A stretch of 64,000 bases of DNA from positions 53,127-117,126 of the forward strand of contig CAJYOI010000005.1 of NCBI GenBank assembly GCA_913776045.1, given 5' to 3'. Each line of letters opens with the position of its first letter. The stretch's first letter is position 1. Made by a program: the position numbers and the translations under genes. Under the pieces are notes generated by a model, which was given only the letters and a program-made list of their open reading frames with translations, was not told the origin of the DNA and searched no databases. The stretch is from an uncultured Sphingomonas sp. (lineage in GTDB: Bacteria; Pseudomonadota; Alphaproteobacteria; Sphingomonadales; Sphingomonadaceae). Below are positions 25,223-34,355 of the stretch, piece by piece.

Positions 25223-26392
25223 TTAGTTTCCACGAGCGCCGAACGCGCCTTGGGTGGCGGTTGCGGCCTGGTTCGAAGTGGCGGGAGTTTCGGTCGTGTT
25301 GACGACGGCATCGGTACCGTTCGCCGGAACGATGGCGCTGGCCGGGGTGGCGGTGTCGTCGGTGCCGGCGGCATTGCCGTTCAGATTGGCCGCGGTCGTC
25401 GTCGGGGCCGCGGCGCCCGGCATCTTGCCGCCCTTGGCCGCGATCCAGGCGGCGAACTGCTGCGGCGTCACCGCTTCGACCGCGATCGGCATATAGGCGT
25501 GACGCGCGCCGCACAGTTCGGAGCACTGGCCGAAATAGAGGCCCGGCTTCTCGATGGTGAAGCTGGTTTCGTTGATGCGGCCCGGAATCGCATCGAGCTT
25601 GATCCAGAACGCCGGGACCGCCCAGCTGTGGATCACGTCGGCGGCAGTCGTCAGCAGGCGGATCGGCACGCCGACCGGCAGGACGATACGGTTGTCGACC
25701 GCCAGCAGGCGGGGACCATCGGCGTCGGTGCGGAAGCGGGTGCCGGCCGGAACCTCGCTACGCTCCTTCAGCATGTTCGCGGTGATCTGCACCCCGCCAT
25801 GATCGGGATATTCATAGGTCCAGTACCACTGGTTGCCGGTCGCCTTCAGCGTGACGGCACCAGCAGGGGCCGGCTTGAACTGCGCGGCGAGCAGACGGAT
25901 CGACGGGACCGCGATCGCGACCAGGATCAGGACCGGAACCAGCGTCCAGATCACTTCGATCGCGGTGTTGTGGCTGGTCTTCGACGGGCTCGGGTTCGCC
26001 TTCGCGCGGAACCGGATCATCGCGTAGACGAGGAGTGCGAGGACGATCAGCGAGATGATCGTGATGAGCGGCACCAGCCACACGTCATGGAAATGACGCG
26101 CCTGGCGGCCGGTCGGCGTGACCTGCGTCTGCATCCCGAACCAGCCGTCGGAGGGCTGGCCGACATGTTCGACCGGGGTGATCAGCGGCGTGCCGTCGGC
26201 GGCCAGCAGCGGATCGGCCGGCTTGGCGGCCGGAGTCGCAGCGGCAGCCGGCGCAGCGGCCGCAGGCGCGGAGTCCGTCGCGGCGGCGGCGGCGGCCGGC
26301 GCGGCAGTATTCGCCGGAGCGGCTACGGCTCCCGTTCCCGCGAGCACGAGCCCGGCGGCGGCGATGATCGTCTTCAGACCAGTCATGCGCAT
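25223..26392 (-). CDS. ctaC: Cytochrome c oxidase subunit II with Ala/Pro- and Thr-rich extensions
   Basis: Carries the binuclear CuA centre that takes electrons from cytochrome c. CuA ligands are visible: the His in DVIHSWAVPAFWIKLD and the block QCSELCGARHAYMP with two Cys, His and Met. Two membrane helices lie at about 95-115 and 140-160. A signal-like segment is followed by about 45 Ala-rich residues, and the C-terminus has about 60 Thr/Ala/Asn-rich residues beyond the domain, making 389 residues against about 270-300 for typical relatives. It is the first gene of the ctaC-ctaD pair. Confidence 0.96.
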   Translation of the reverse strand: MRMTGLKTIIAAAGLVLAGTGAVAAPANTAAPAAAAAATDSAPAAAAPAAAATPAAKPADPLLAADGTPLITPVEHVGQPSDGWFGMQTQVTPTGRQARHFHDVWLVPLITIISLIVLALLVYAMIRFRAKANPSPSKTSHNTAIEVIWTLVPVLILVAIAVPSIRLLAAQFKPAPAGAVTLKATGNQWYWTYEYPDHGGVQITANMLKERSEVPAGTRFRTDADGPRLLAVDNRIVLPVGVPIRLLTTAADVIHSWAVPAFWIKLDAIPGRINETSFTIEKPGLYFGQCSELCGARHAYMPIAVEAVTPQQFAAWIAAKGGKMPGAAAPTTTAANLNGNAAGTDDTATPASAIVPANGTDAVVNTTETPATSNQAATATQGAFGARGN

Positions 26393-26582
26393 CTGTGTTT
26401 AGCCCAAGTCCCTGTTCGATAGCGGCAGGCGTGCACGCGCCGCTGGGCCCGAAAGAAAAGGCCCGATCCCGACGGCCTATACGCGGGGGATGCCAATGCC
26501 TCAAGCGCCCAGCGTTACGCTTTTTGCGTCGAGTGCCCCGGGCGCCGTTGCGATGGACGTTTCGGCTCCCTATGCGCGGCGC

Positions 26583-27158
26583 ATGACCGAAGATCAGGTG
26601 CTCGACGAATTCCGTGCGGCCGAAGCGCTGCTGGAGGGCCATTTCATCCTGTCGTCGGGACTGCGCTCGCCCCGCTACCTGCAATGCGCGCGCGTCCTGA
26701 TGGACCCGAAGCGCGCCGCGCGGCTGACCGACGCGCTAGCGGCCACGCTGCCGGCGGAGCTCAAGATCGACGCGGTCGTGTCGCCGGCGATGGGCGGCGT
26801 GATCGCGGGGCACGAGATGGGGCGGTCGCTGGGCGTGCCGGCGATGTTCCTGGAACGCCCCACCGGCACCTTCGAGCTGCGCCGCGGGTTTCGCCTGGAG
26901 CCGGGCACGCGGGTGCTGATGATGGAGGATGTCGTGACGACCGGCCTGTCGAGCCGCGAGGCGATGAAGGCTATCGCCGCCGGCGGCGGCGTCGTCGTCG
27001 CCGCCGCCGCGCTGGTCGACCGGTCGAACGGCAAGGCGGACTTCGACGTGCCCTTCTATCCGCTGATCCGCATCGACGTGCCGAGCTACTCGACCGACGC
27101 CCTCCCGCCCGAACTTGCAGCGATCCCGCCGATCAAGCCCGGGAGCCGGGCGGCATGA
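26583..27158 (+). CDS. pyrE: Orotate phosphoribosyltransferase
   Basis: Converts orotate and PRPP to OMP in pyrimidine synthesis. The 191-residue protein has the PRTase motif [15 protein letters not shown] and the region [24 protein letters not shown]. The start at 26583 ([20 protein letters not shown]) matches the usual N-terminus, although earlier in-frame ATGs at 26490 and 26553 exist and no strong ribosome-binding site is seen. The 190-bp gap to ctaC holds promoters for both directions. It overlaps pdxJ by four bases. Confidence 0.94.
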   Translation: MTEDQVLDEFRAAEALLEGHFILSSGLRSPRYLQCARVLMDPKRAARLTDALAATLPAELKIDAVVSPAMGGVIAGHEMGRSLGVPAMFLERPTGTFELRRGFRLEPGTRVLMMEDVVTTGLSSREAMKAIAAGGGVVVAAAALVDRSNGKADFDVPFYPLIRIDVPSYSTDALPPELAAIPPIKPGSRAA

Positions 27159-27886
27159 CGGCGAACGACCTGCGCCTGGGCGTCAACATCGACCATGTCG
27201 CGACCGTGCGCAACGCCCGCGGCAGCGGCTATCCCGATCCGGTGCGGGCGGCGTTTCTGGCGGCGGAAGCGGGCGCCGACGGCATCACCGCGCACCTGCG
27301 CGAGGATCGCCGGCACATCACCGACGACGACATCGCGCGGCTGTCTGACGGCCTGCCGATCCCCTTGAACCTGGAAATGGCGGCGACGCAAGAGATGCTG
27401 GCCATCGCGCTGCGTCACCAGCCGCACGCCGCCTGCATTGTCCCCGAACGCCGCGAGGAGCGGACGACCGAGGGCGGGCTCGACGCCGCCGGCCAGCACA
27501 ATCATCTGGCGCCGATGGTCAGCGCGCTGAGCGACGCCCGCATCCGCGTGTCGCTGTTCATCGAACCCGATCCGCGCCAGATCGAAGCGGCGATCCGGCT
27601 GCAGGCGCCGGTCGTCGAACTCCATACCGGCCGCTATGCCGAACTGTCCGGTGACGCACAGACCGCCGAACTGCGCCGCATCGCCGATGCCGCGGCGCTG
27701 GCGGCGAAGAACGGAATCGAGGTCCATGCCGGGCACGGGCTGACGTTCGACAATGTCGTACCCATCGCCGCGATCCCGCAGGTGCGCGAGTTGAATATCG
27801 GGCATTTCCTGATCGGCGAGGCGATTTTCGACGGACTGGGCCCGGTGGTGCGGCGGATGCGTGATCTGATGGATTCGGCGCGGTGA
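27155..27886 (+). CDS. pdxJ: Pyridoxine 5'-phosphate synthase
   Basis: Condenses 1-deoxyxylulose 5-phosphate and 3-amino-1-hydroxyacetone phosphate to pyridoxine 5'-phosphate, the last ring-forming step of vitamin B6 synthesis. The 243-residue TIM barrel shows [60 protein letters not shown] and [11 protein letters not shown]. It overlaps pyrE (ATGA). Its stop is two bases before a 133-bp repeat. Confidence 0.97.
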   Translation: MTANDLRLGVNIDHVATVRNARGSGYPDPVRAAFLAAEAGADGITAHLREDRRHITDDDIARLSDGLPIPLNLEMAATQEMLAIALRHQPHAACIVPERREERTTEGGLDAAGQHNHLAPMVSALSDARIRVSLFIEPDPRQIEAAIRLQAPVVELHTGRYAELSGDAQTAELRRIADAAALAAKNGIEVHAGHGLTFDNVVPIAAIPQVRELNIGHFLIGEAIFDGLGPVVRRMRDLMDSAR

Positions 27887-27887
27887 A

Positions 27888-28020
27888 TCCTCCCCGGCAC
27901 GGGGAGGGGGACCGCCGACCGCAGGTAGGTGGTGGAGGGGGATCGCCGGGGGCGGCTCGTTCGTGGCCCGCCCCCTCCACCATCGCTGCGCGATGGTACC
28001 CCTCCCCGTGCCGGGGAGGA
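27888..28020. repeat. 133-bp MITE-like palindromic element, copy 2 (between pdxJ and acpS)
   Basis: It starts with TCCTCCCCGGCACGGGGAGG (27888-27907) and ends with the exact reverse complement (28001-28020). Inner GTGGAGGGGG (27932, offset 44 as in copy 1) pairs with CCCCCTCCAC (27971), and CATCGC/GCGATG forms a small hairpin. Length and ends are identical to copy 1 at 12815 while inner loops differ. It begins two bases after the pdxJ stop and ends six bases before the acpS start; its terminal GGAGGA supplies the acpS ribosome-binding site. Confidence 0.9.
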
Positions 28021-28025
28021 TTTTG

Positions 28026-28430
28026 ATGATTATCGGCCTCGGCTCCGATCTCTGCAACATCGAGCGGATTCAGTCCTCGCTCGATCGCTTCGGCGCGCGG
28101 TTCGAGGCGCGGTGCTTTACCGACGTCGAGCGCGCCAAGGCCGACCGCCGCCCCTTCACCAAGGCGGGCACCCTCGCCAGGCGCTTCGCCGCCAAGGAGG
28201 CGTTCTCCAAGGCGGTCGGCACCGGCTTCGCGCGCGGCGTGTTCATGAAGGACATCGGCGTCGTGAACCGCCCCGGCGGCGCACCGACGCTTGCGCTGAC
28301 CGGGGGTGCGAAGGCGAGGCTTGACGCCATGACTCCCGAGGGCCACGTCGCGGTGGTACATTTGACGCTGACCGACGACCATCCCTGGGCGCAGGCTTTC
28401 GTCATCATCGAGGCGATCAAGGAAGGGTGA
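28026..28430 (+). CDS. acpS: Holo-[acyl-carrier-protein] synthase
   Basis: Transfers the 4'-phosphopantetheine arm from CoA to acyl carrier protein. The 134-residue protein has the family motifs [15 protein letters not shown] and [17 protein letters not shown] (metal-binding Asp and Glu). The ATG at 28026 follows GGAGGA by five bases; that site belongs to the adjacent palindromic element. It is followed by lepB with a TGATG junction. Confidence 0.96.
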   Translation: MIIGLGSDLCNIERIQSSLDRFGARFEARCFTDVERAKADRRPFTKAGTLARRFAAKEAFSKAVGTGFARGVFMKDIGVVNRPGGAPTLALTGGAKARLDAMTPEGHVAVVHLTLTDDHPWAQAFVIIEAIKEG

Positions 28431-29314
28431 TGGCGGACGATTTGGCGATCAATTCCGGCCCTGCGACCGACGTGCGCGTCGACGGCGGCGAACCGGCACC
28501 GGTCGTGCGCAGGACCGACTGGTGGGCCGAGCTGAAGGGCTTGCTCTGGCTGATCGTCGCGGTGCTCGGCTTTCACAGCCTGGTCGCCAAGCCCTTCTAC
28601 ATCCCGTCCGAATCGATGATGCCGGGGCTGCTGGTCGGCGACCGGCTGGTCGTGACGAAGTTCCCGTATGGCTACAGCTTCGTCACCCCGACCTTCCACC
28701 TGCTACCGTTCATGAAGGGCCGGCTGTTGGGGTCGCTGCCCGAACGCGGCGACGTGGTGATCGTAACCCCGCCGGGCACCCGCACCGATTACATCAAGCG
28801 CGTCATCGGCCTGCCGGGCGACCGGCTGGAGGTGCGCGGGGGCGTCGTGTTCCTGAACGGTCGCGAAGTGCCGCGCCGCGCGATGGGCGACCGGTTGCTG
28901 CCGATCGATCCGAACAACCAGTGCACCAGCTATGGCCCCGACGCGATCATCCGCGGCGCCGACGGGCGCGAGATGTGCCGCCTGCCGATCTATCGCGAAA
29001 CGCTGCCCAACGGCCGGTCGTACGACACGATCGACAGCGGTTATTCGTTCGGCGACAATTACGGACCCGTCACCGTCGCGCCCAACCACGTCTTCCTGAT
29101 GGGCGACAATCGCGACAATTCGGCCGACAGCCGCTTCCCGGTCGAACCCGACAAGGGCCTGGGTGGTGCTGTGCCCTGGGAGAATATCGGCGGGCGCGCC
29201 GAATTCATTACCTTCTCGTTGGACGGCACGGCGACGCTCAACCCGCTGACCTGGCCCAAATCCTTCCGATCGGGCCGCGCCGGCCTGTCGCTTCATCCGC
29301 AAAAGGACCGGTAA
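28430..29314 (+). CDS. lepB: Signal peptidase I
   Basis: Inner-membrane protease that removes signal peptides from exported proteins. The 294-residue protein has one N-terminal membrane helix (GLLWLIVAVLGFHSLVAKPF), the catalytic serine in IPSESMMPG (Ser62), the general-base lysine in DYIKRVIGLPGD (Lys123) and the box GDNRDNSADSR. The start overlaps the acpS stop by one base (TGATG); a GTG one codon upstream is possible. Confidence 0.95.
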   Translation: MADDLAINSGPATDVRVDGGEPAPVVRRTDWWAELKGLLWLIVAVLGFHSLVAKPFYIPSESMMPGLLVGDRLVVTKFPYGYSFVTPTFHLLPFMKGRLLGSLPERGDVVIVTPPGTRTDYIKRVIGLPGDRLEVRGGVVFLNGREVPRRAMGDRLLPIDPNNQCTSYGPDAIIRGADGREMCRLPIYRETLPNGRSYDTIDSGYSFGDNYGPVTVAPNHVFLMGDNRDNSADSRFPVEPDKGLGGAVPWENIGGRAEFITFSLDGTATLNPLTWPKSFRSGRAGLSLHPQKDR

Positions 29315-30456
29315 TGGCCGATACTCCCGTCGCCGACGTCGTCATCCGCGACGGTCGTCGCCCCGTGCCGGTCATGGAGGGCGCCAGCCCGAGCGAGGTG
29401 CGCGACCCCGCCGTCCGGCAGGAGATCAAGCGCGCCGCGGTGTGGATCGGCATGATTTCGGCCGCCGCGCTGGTCGTGCTGCTGATCCAACCGCTACTCA
29501 TCATCCTGGCGGGTCTGGTCTTCGCCTCGCTGCTGGACGGCGGGGTTCGACTGCTCGGCCGCGTGCTGCCGATCGGGCGGTCGTGGCGGCTGCTGATCGT
29601 CTGTCTGCTGACGATCGCCTTCCTGATCGGCACCTTCTACCTGACCGGGGTGCAAGTGACCGAGCAGGTCACGCAGCTTCGCTCGACACTCGAGACGCAG
29701 GCGGTACGCTTCACCACCTGGCTGAGCAGCCAGGGGCTGATGCCGGGCGCCTCCGACATCAACGGCATCGCGCGCCAGGCGCTCAGTTCGGTCGGGCGCC
29801 TGACGTCCTGGGTCGGCACCGCGATCGGCGCGCTGACGACGCTATTCATGATCCTGGTCGTCGGCCTGTTCGTCGCGATCGAGCCGCGCACCTACGAGCG
29901 CGGCCTGCAATGGCTGGTCCCGCAGGAGCATCGCGAGGAATTCTCGCTGACGATCCGCCGCATGAGCTACACGCTGCGCCGGCTACTGTTCGGCCGCATC
30001 CTGGGTATGGTCGCGGAAGGCGTGCTGACCTGGGTCGCACTGATGGCGGGCGGCGTGCCGATGGCGATGATTCTGGGCATCCTGACCGGCCTGCTCGCCT
30101 TCATTCCCAACATCGGGGCGTTCATTTCGGGCGCGCTGATGATCGCGGTCGGCTTTTCGGCCGGCGTCGACACCGGCATCTGGGCGATCGCGACCTATGT
30201 CATCGTGCAGGTGTTCGACGGCTACGTCCTGCTGCCGATCGTCGCCAAGAAGACGGTCGACATGCCGCCGGCGCTCACGCTGGGCACCCAGATTCTGGCG
30301 AGTGCGCTGCTAGGCATCCTGGGGCTGGCGCTGGCCGATCCGATCACGGCGATGACCAAGGCCGCGCTGGAACGCCGTGGCGAACGCGCGGCCAAGGATC
30401 AGGACGGCGACGAGGACGGCCGGGACGCGACGAGCGAATCGAACAGCGACAGGTAA
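29314..30456 (+). CDS. AI-2E family transporter (TqsA/PerM type)
   Basis: Inner-membrane protein of 380 residues with about eight hydrophobic segments. The family pattern is seen in LLIQPLLIILAGLVFASLLDGG, the periplasmic-like central part, and FGRILGMVAEGVLTWVALMA plus GVPMAMILGILTGLLAFIPN. Some relatives export autoinducer-2, others transport ions; the substrate here is unknown. Its start overlaps the lepB stop by one base. The acidic C-terminal tail overlaps a convergent glycosyltransferase gene by 58 bases. Confidence 0.88.
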   Translation: MADTPVADVVIRDGRRPVPVMEGASPSEVRDPAVRQEIKRAAVWIGMISAAALVVLLIQPLLIILAGLVFASLLDGGVRLLGRVLPIGRSWRLLIVCLLTIAFLIGTFYLTGVQVTEQVTQLRSTLETQAVRFTTWLSSQGLMPGASDINGIARQALSSVGRLTSWVGTAIGALTTLFMILVVGLFVAIEPRTYERGLQWLVPQEHREEFSLTIRRMSYTLRRLLFGRILGMVAEGVLTWVALMAGGVPMAMILGILTGLLAFIPNIGAFISGALMIAVGFSAGVDTGIWAIATYVIVQVFDGYVLLPIVAKKTVDMPPALTLGTQILASALLGILGLALADPITAMTKAALERRGERAAKDQDGDEDGRDATSESNSDR

Positions 30457-31493
30457 TCGCCCGCCGGGTCGCCGGTGACCGCGACCGGTGTCGGGCGCTC
30501 GCCCCCTGCGCCGATCCGCTGGTCGATCGCGGCGACCAGCGCGTCGGCATCGTCCCGTCCGACGATCGTGCCGTGGCGCGTGTCGGGGATCAGTTCGTAG
30601 ACCGCCGGGGTCGAATCGGTGGTGACGACCGGGGCGCCGACCGACAGCGCCTCGCGCACCACACCCGGCACGCCTTCGTAATCGGACGTCAGCACGACCG
30701 CGGCCGCGCCCGCCATCGCCGGCATCGGATCGGGGACATGACCGGCGAGGATCAGCCGATCGGCGATGCCGAGGGTTTCGGCGCATCGCATCAGTTTCGC
30801 GCGGTCCGGCCCTTCGCCCAGAAGGACGAGCGGGATGGTCGAATCGGCCAGTCGCGCCAATGCCGCGATCGCGCGGTCCCAGCGTTTCTGCGGAACCAGC
30901 CGTCCGACCCCAAGCAGATAGCGCGGGGGCAGGTCGACCCCGACCGCCCCTGCGCCGCGCCGCGGTGGCGGGTTCTCGATCACCGCAAGGCGTCTCTCGG
31001 GCATCGCCATGCGCCACGCGGCATCGGTCGCCATCGCCGGGCTCATCGCCACCAGTCGGTCGAGAAACGCCGGATGCATCCTGAGCCACCGCGCATAGGC
31101 CGCGCGCATCGGCGCGATCATGTCGATCCGGTCGAGCGCGTTCGACAGCTTGCCGAGCGTCGGCGGACACGCCCGCCCCAGTCGCGCCCGCGTCCAGCCG
31201 GCCACCGCGGTGTAGCGATTGCCGGGGCAGAAGATCGTGTCGGGCCGCAACCGCGCGACGAGGCCCGGCACCTTTGCCACGAGCATGGCATAGTTTCGCG
31301 TGTCGATACGGATGCACTCGACCCCGTCGGCGATCTCGTCGGCCAGCGGCCCGGCATCGCAGCCGACGATCAGCGTCACCCGCCGGCCCCGCGCGACCCA
31401 TTCGCGTGCCAGTCGCAGCTGCACCCGCTCCACCCCGCCGCCGTCCAGCGTCAGTGCATAGGTCAGAATATGCTGGGCCAGCGGCTGCGTCAT
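30399..31493 (-). CDS. Glycosyltransferase family 4
   Basis: GT-B fold enzyme of 364 residues that transfers a sugar from a nucleotide donor. The N-terminal domain begins with HILTYALTLDGGGVERVQLR (GG loop), and the C-terminal domain has LLGVGRLVPQKRWDRAIAAL and the donor-binding EGVPGVVREALSVGAPVVTT. The ATG at 31493 fits the domain start; an upstream ATG (31547) is less likely. It diverges from a membrane protein gene and converges on the AI-2E transporter gene. The donor and acceptor are unknown; cell-surface glycan synthesis is inferred. Confidence 0.9.
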   Translation of the reverse strand: MTQPLAQHILTYALTLDGGGVERVQLRLAREWVARGRRVTLIVGCDAGPLADEIADGVECIRIDTRNYAMLVAKVPGLVARLRPDTIFCPGNRYTAVAGWTRARLGRACPPTLGKLSNALDRIDMIAPMRAAYARWLRMHPAFLDRLVAMSPAMATDAAWRMAMPERRLAVIENPPPRRGAGAVGVDLPPRYLLGVGRLVPQKRWDRAIAALARLADSTIPLVLLGEGPDRAKLMRCAETLGIADRLILAGHVPDPMPAMAGAAAVVLTSDYEGVPGVVREALSVGAPVVTTDSTPAVYELIPDTRHGTIVGRDDADALVAAIDQRIGAGGERPTPVAVTGDPAGDYLSLFDSLVASRPSSSPS

Positions 31494-31681
31494 CGAGGCG
31501 CGCGTCCTAGCCGCCCCTATGCTCCTGGCAAATGATCGGTCTTGCATTGTTCGCGCTTTCGTCAGGACCGGGGAAATGCCAAGCAGGCTAACGTAACCGC
31601 GGGGCGGCCACGAAACTGGCCATTGTCGCGGCCATGCAATATCCCGGTGCGCTTGGGTGGCGAAGCTTCCCGACGTACCGA

Positions 31682-32653
31682 ATGCCAAGTGTCGGAAGTT
31701 ACAGGGCCGAGTATCCCATCGTGAGGTCACCCGAACTGCCGCACGCCCCCGTTGACGCCACGACCGGCGATGTCGATGCGCTGGTCCCGATCGAGCGCAT
31801 CCGCCGCCGCTGGCCGGTCGTTCTGGCGGGTGCGATGACGCTGCTGATGGTCGCCGGTCTCGCGCGCGAACTGCTCGATCATGGGCTTCACGCGCTGTGG
31901 CGGCATGTGCCGGCCAGCCCCGCCTTCTACCTGGCGTTCGCGCTGCTCTATATGTCCGCGCCGACCTTCGACTGGCTGATCTTCCGCCGCTTGTGGGGGT
32001 TGCCGGCCGCCGGTCTGGTCGCGCTGGTCAAGAAGCGGATCGCGAACGAGGTCGTCGTCGGCTATTCGGGCGACGCCTATTTCTACGTCTGGGCGCGCGC
32101 GCGGATGAAGATGGTCGCCGCCCCGTTCGGCGCGGTGAAGGACGTGACGATCCTGTCGGCGGTGGCGGGCAATCTCATCACGCTGGCGATGGTCGTCATA
32201 TCGCTGCCGTTCGCTCGCGACCTGCTGTCCCCCGACATGTTTAAGGTGGTGGCGGGGTCGGCGGCCATCACGCTCGCCATCTCGTTGCCCTTCCTGATCT
32301 TCTCGCGCCGCGTCTTCTCGCTGCCGCGGCGGATGCTGTGGTGGGTGTTCAACATGCACTGCCTGCGGCTCGCCTTCGGATCGCTGATGATCGCGGTCGC
32401 CTGGGCCTTCGCGATGCCCGACGTGGCGCTGGGCATGTGGCTGTTCCTGGCCGCGGCGCGCCTGCTCGTGTCGCGCCTGCCGCTCGTTCCGAACAAAGAC
32501 CTTCTTTTCGCCAATTTCGCGATCCTATTGATCGGACAAGGCGAAGCGTTGTCGGACCTGATGGCCTTCACCGCCGCGCTGACCCTGGCCGCGCACGTCG
32601 CGCTGATCGGCGTGTTCGGCCTGTCGAGCCTGTTTGTCCGGAACCGCGCATGA
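31682..32653 (+). CDS. Polytopic membrane protein of a glycan cluster
   Basis: A protein of about 323 residues with about seven to eight hydrophobic helices (for example VLAGAMTLLMVAGLARELL, PAFYLAFALLYMSAPTFDWL, VTILSAVAGNLITLAMVVIS). It recalls lysylphosphatidylglycerol-synthase/UPF0104-type membrane regions, but no motif proves this. The start is uncertain: 31634, 31682 and GTG 31721 are all possible, and low GC at third positions before 31721 hints at a later start. It is followed by DUF2141 with a 4-base overlap and lies between glycosyltransferase genes, so a role in lipid-linked sugar or glycan transport is possible. Confidence 0.7.
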   Translation: MPSVGSYRAEYPIVRSPELPHAPVDATTGDVDALVPIERIRRRWPVVLAGAMTLLMVAGLARELLDHGLHALWRHVPASPAFYLAFALLYMSAPTFDWLIFRRLWGLPAAGLVALVKKRIANEVVVGYSGDAYFYVWARARMKMVAAPFGAVKDVTILSAVAGNLITLAMVVISLPFARDLLSPDMFKVVAGSAAITLAISLPFLIFSRRVFSLPRRMLWWVFNMHCLRLAFGSLMIAVAWAFAMPDVALGMWLFLAAARLLVSRLPLVPNKDLLFANFAILLIGQGEALSDLMAFTAALTLAAHVALIGVFGLSSLFVRNRA

Positions 32654-33159
32654 TCCGTCCCGTCGCTGCCGCCGCCCTGCTGACCCTGGCCATGCCCGTG
32701 CAGGCACAGGTCGTCGATGAATCCGCCAGCTGTACCGGCATTCGCGGACCGGCGCTGCAAGTGACCGTCACCGGGCTGAAGGACCGTACCGGCCGGCTGA
32801 AGCTGGAACTCTACCCCGCCAACGCCGATGATTTCCTGAAGGACGACACCGATCTGATGAAGGAGGGCAAAGTCTTTCGCCGCGCCTGGGCGGCGACGCC
32901 GATGAGCGGCGCCGTCGTCATCTGCATCCGTGCACCCGCACCGGGCCGCTATGCGTTGCTCTTCACGCATGACCGTGACGGCAAGAACAAGTTCAACTTC
33001 TGGCGCGACGGGGCGGGCTTCGTCGGATCGGCCAATCTCGGCCGTGCCCGCCCCAAGCTCGACCAGGCGCTGGTCACCGTCGGGGCAGGCGTGACCCCGG
33101 TGACGATCCGCGCGCAATATCTGCGCGGCCTGTCCGGCTTCGCGCCGCACGCCGACTAA
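32650..33159 (+). CDS. Exported DUF2141-family protein
   Basis: A 169-residue protein with a signal peptide (MIRPVAAAALLTLAMPVQAQ). The mature part is the DUF2141 pattern: VTVTGLKDRTGRLKLELYPA, PAPGRYALLFTHDRDGKNKF and a final beta region. The family is a periplasmic beta-sandwich of unknown function. The start overlaps the membrane protein stop (ATGA), and a glycosyltransferase follows 11 bases later, so the three form one unit. Its role within glycan synthesis is not known. Confidence 0.88.
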   Translation: MIRPVAAAALLTLAMPVQAQVVDESASCTGIRGPALQVTVTGLKDRTGRLKLELYPANADDFLKDDTDLMKEGKVFRRAWAATPMSGAVVICIRAPAPGRYALLFTHDRDGKNKFNFWRDGAGFVGSANLGRARPKLDQALVTVGAGVTPVTIRAQYLRGLSGFAPHAD

Positions 33160-33170
33160 CGCCCACGCGC

Positions 33171-34355
33171 GTGCGGATCGTCGACGTCAACGAATTCTAT
33201 TCGCCGACCGGCGGCGGCGTCCGCACCTATCTCGACCGCAAGATGGGCATATTGGCCGATCTGGGCCACGAACTGATCGTCATCGCGCCGGGCTATGAGG
33301 ACGCGGTCGAGGAACGCCCCGGCGGCGGCGTCATCCACTGGGTGAAGGCTCCGCGCCTGCCGTTCGATCGCAGTTACGGTCTGTTCTGGGATGCCGCACC
33401 GATCACGCGGCTGCTCGATGCGATCGATCCCGACGTGGTCGAGGTTTCGTCGCCCTGGCGCCCCGCTTGGATCGTGGCAGAGTGGCAGGGGCGCGCGCTG
33501 AAGGTCTTCTTCGCGCATAACGACAACATGGGTGCCTATGCCGTGCGCTGGCTGGAAGGCGTGGCGGACACGGCGACCGTCGAGCGCTGGTGCGCTTGGT
33601 ACACCCGCTACATGGGGCGATTCCTCGACCGGTTCGACCTGTTCGTGACCAACGGCGAAGAGCTCGCCCGGCGGCACGAACGGCGTGGGCTGCGGGTCGA
33701 TGCCGCGATGCCGCTGGGCATCGACCGCGGCTATTTCTCGCCCGATCTGCGGGACGAGGGGTTGCGTGCCGCTCTGCTCGCCCAGTGCGACCTGCCGCCG
33801 AGCGCGAAGCTGCTGCTCGGCGTCGGGCGGCATCACCCCGAAAAGCGCTGGCCGACGATCATCGACGCGGTCGAACGCGCGGGCGAACGGATGCCCGTCG
33901 GTCTGGTGCTGCTGGGCCAGGGCGTCGACCACCAGAAGCTCGCGCGGCAGGTGGCGGACAGCCCGCATATCCGCCTGTTCCGCCCGGTCTACGACCGTCT
34001 GCGCTTCGCCCGCATCATGGCGAGTGCCGATGCGCTGATCCACGGATCCGACGCCGAGCCCTTCGGCCTGGTCGCGCTGGAGGCGGTCGCGAGCGGGTTG
34101 CCGCTGATCGTGCCCGACGAAGGCGGCGCCTTCGACATCGCCGAGGCGCCCTTCGCCGAAACCTATCGTGCCCGCGACGCCCGCAGCTGCGCCGCGGCGA
34201 TCGGCCGGCTGTTCCGCCGCGACCCCGCCATCCTGCGCGCCGCCTGCCGCCACGCCGCGGTGAAGGTGCGCACCGACCAGGATCACGCGGCGATGCTGGT
34301 CGACTATTACCGCGCGGCGATCGAGGGCACGCCGGGCGCTGCGTTGCGCGCATAG
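33171..34355 (+). CDS. Glycosyltransferase family 4
   Basis: GT-B enzyme of 394 residues starting at GTG 33171. The acceptor domain opens MRIVDVNEFYSPTGGGVRTY, and the donor domain has LLLGVGRHHPEKRWPTIIDA and the nucleotide-sugar-binding EPFGLVALEAVASGLPLIVP. The protein has no membrane helix and should act at the inner face of the membrane. It is the third gene after the membrane protein and DUF2141 genes, and its end overlaps a convergent GT39-like gene by 49 bases. Sugar specificity is unknown. Confidence 0.92.
   Translation: MRIVDVNEFYSPTGGGVRTYLDRKMGILADLGHELIVIAPGYEDAVEERPGGGVIHWVKAPRLPFDRSYGLFWDAAPITRLLDAIDPDVVEVSSPWRPAWIVAEWQGRALKVFFAHNDNMGAYAVRWLEGVADTATVERWCAWYTRYMGRFLDRFDLFVTNGEELARRHERRGLRVDAAMPLGIDRGYFSPDLRDEGLRAALLAQCDLPPSAKLLLGVGRHHPEKRWPTIIDAVERAGERMPVGLVLLGQGVDHQKLARQVADSPHIRLFRPVYDRLRFARIMASADALIHGSDAEPFGLVALEAVASGLPLIVPDEGGAFDIAEAPFAETYRARDARSCAAAIGRLFRRDPAILRAACRHAAVKVRTDQDHAAMLVDYYRAAIEGTPGAALRA

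Noticed and set aside
23579-26422. A 947-codon open frame opposite ctaC-ctaD
   Set aside because: It is a GC-bias shadow of two clear oxidase genes, with Arg/Asp/His-rich composition and no domain.
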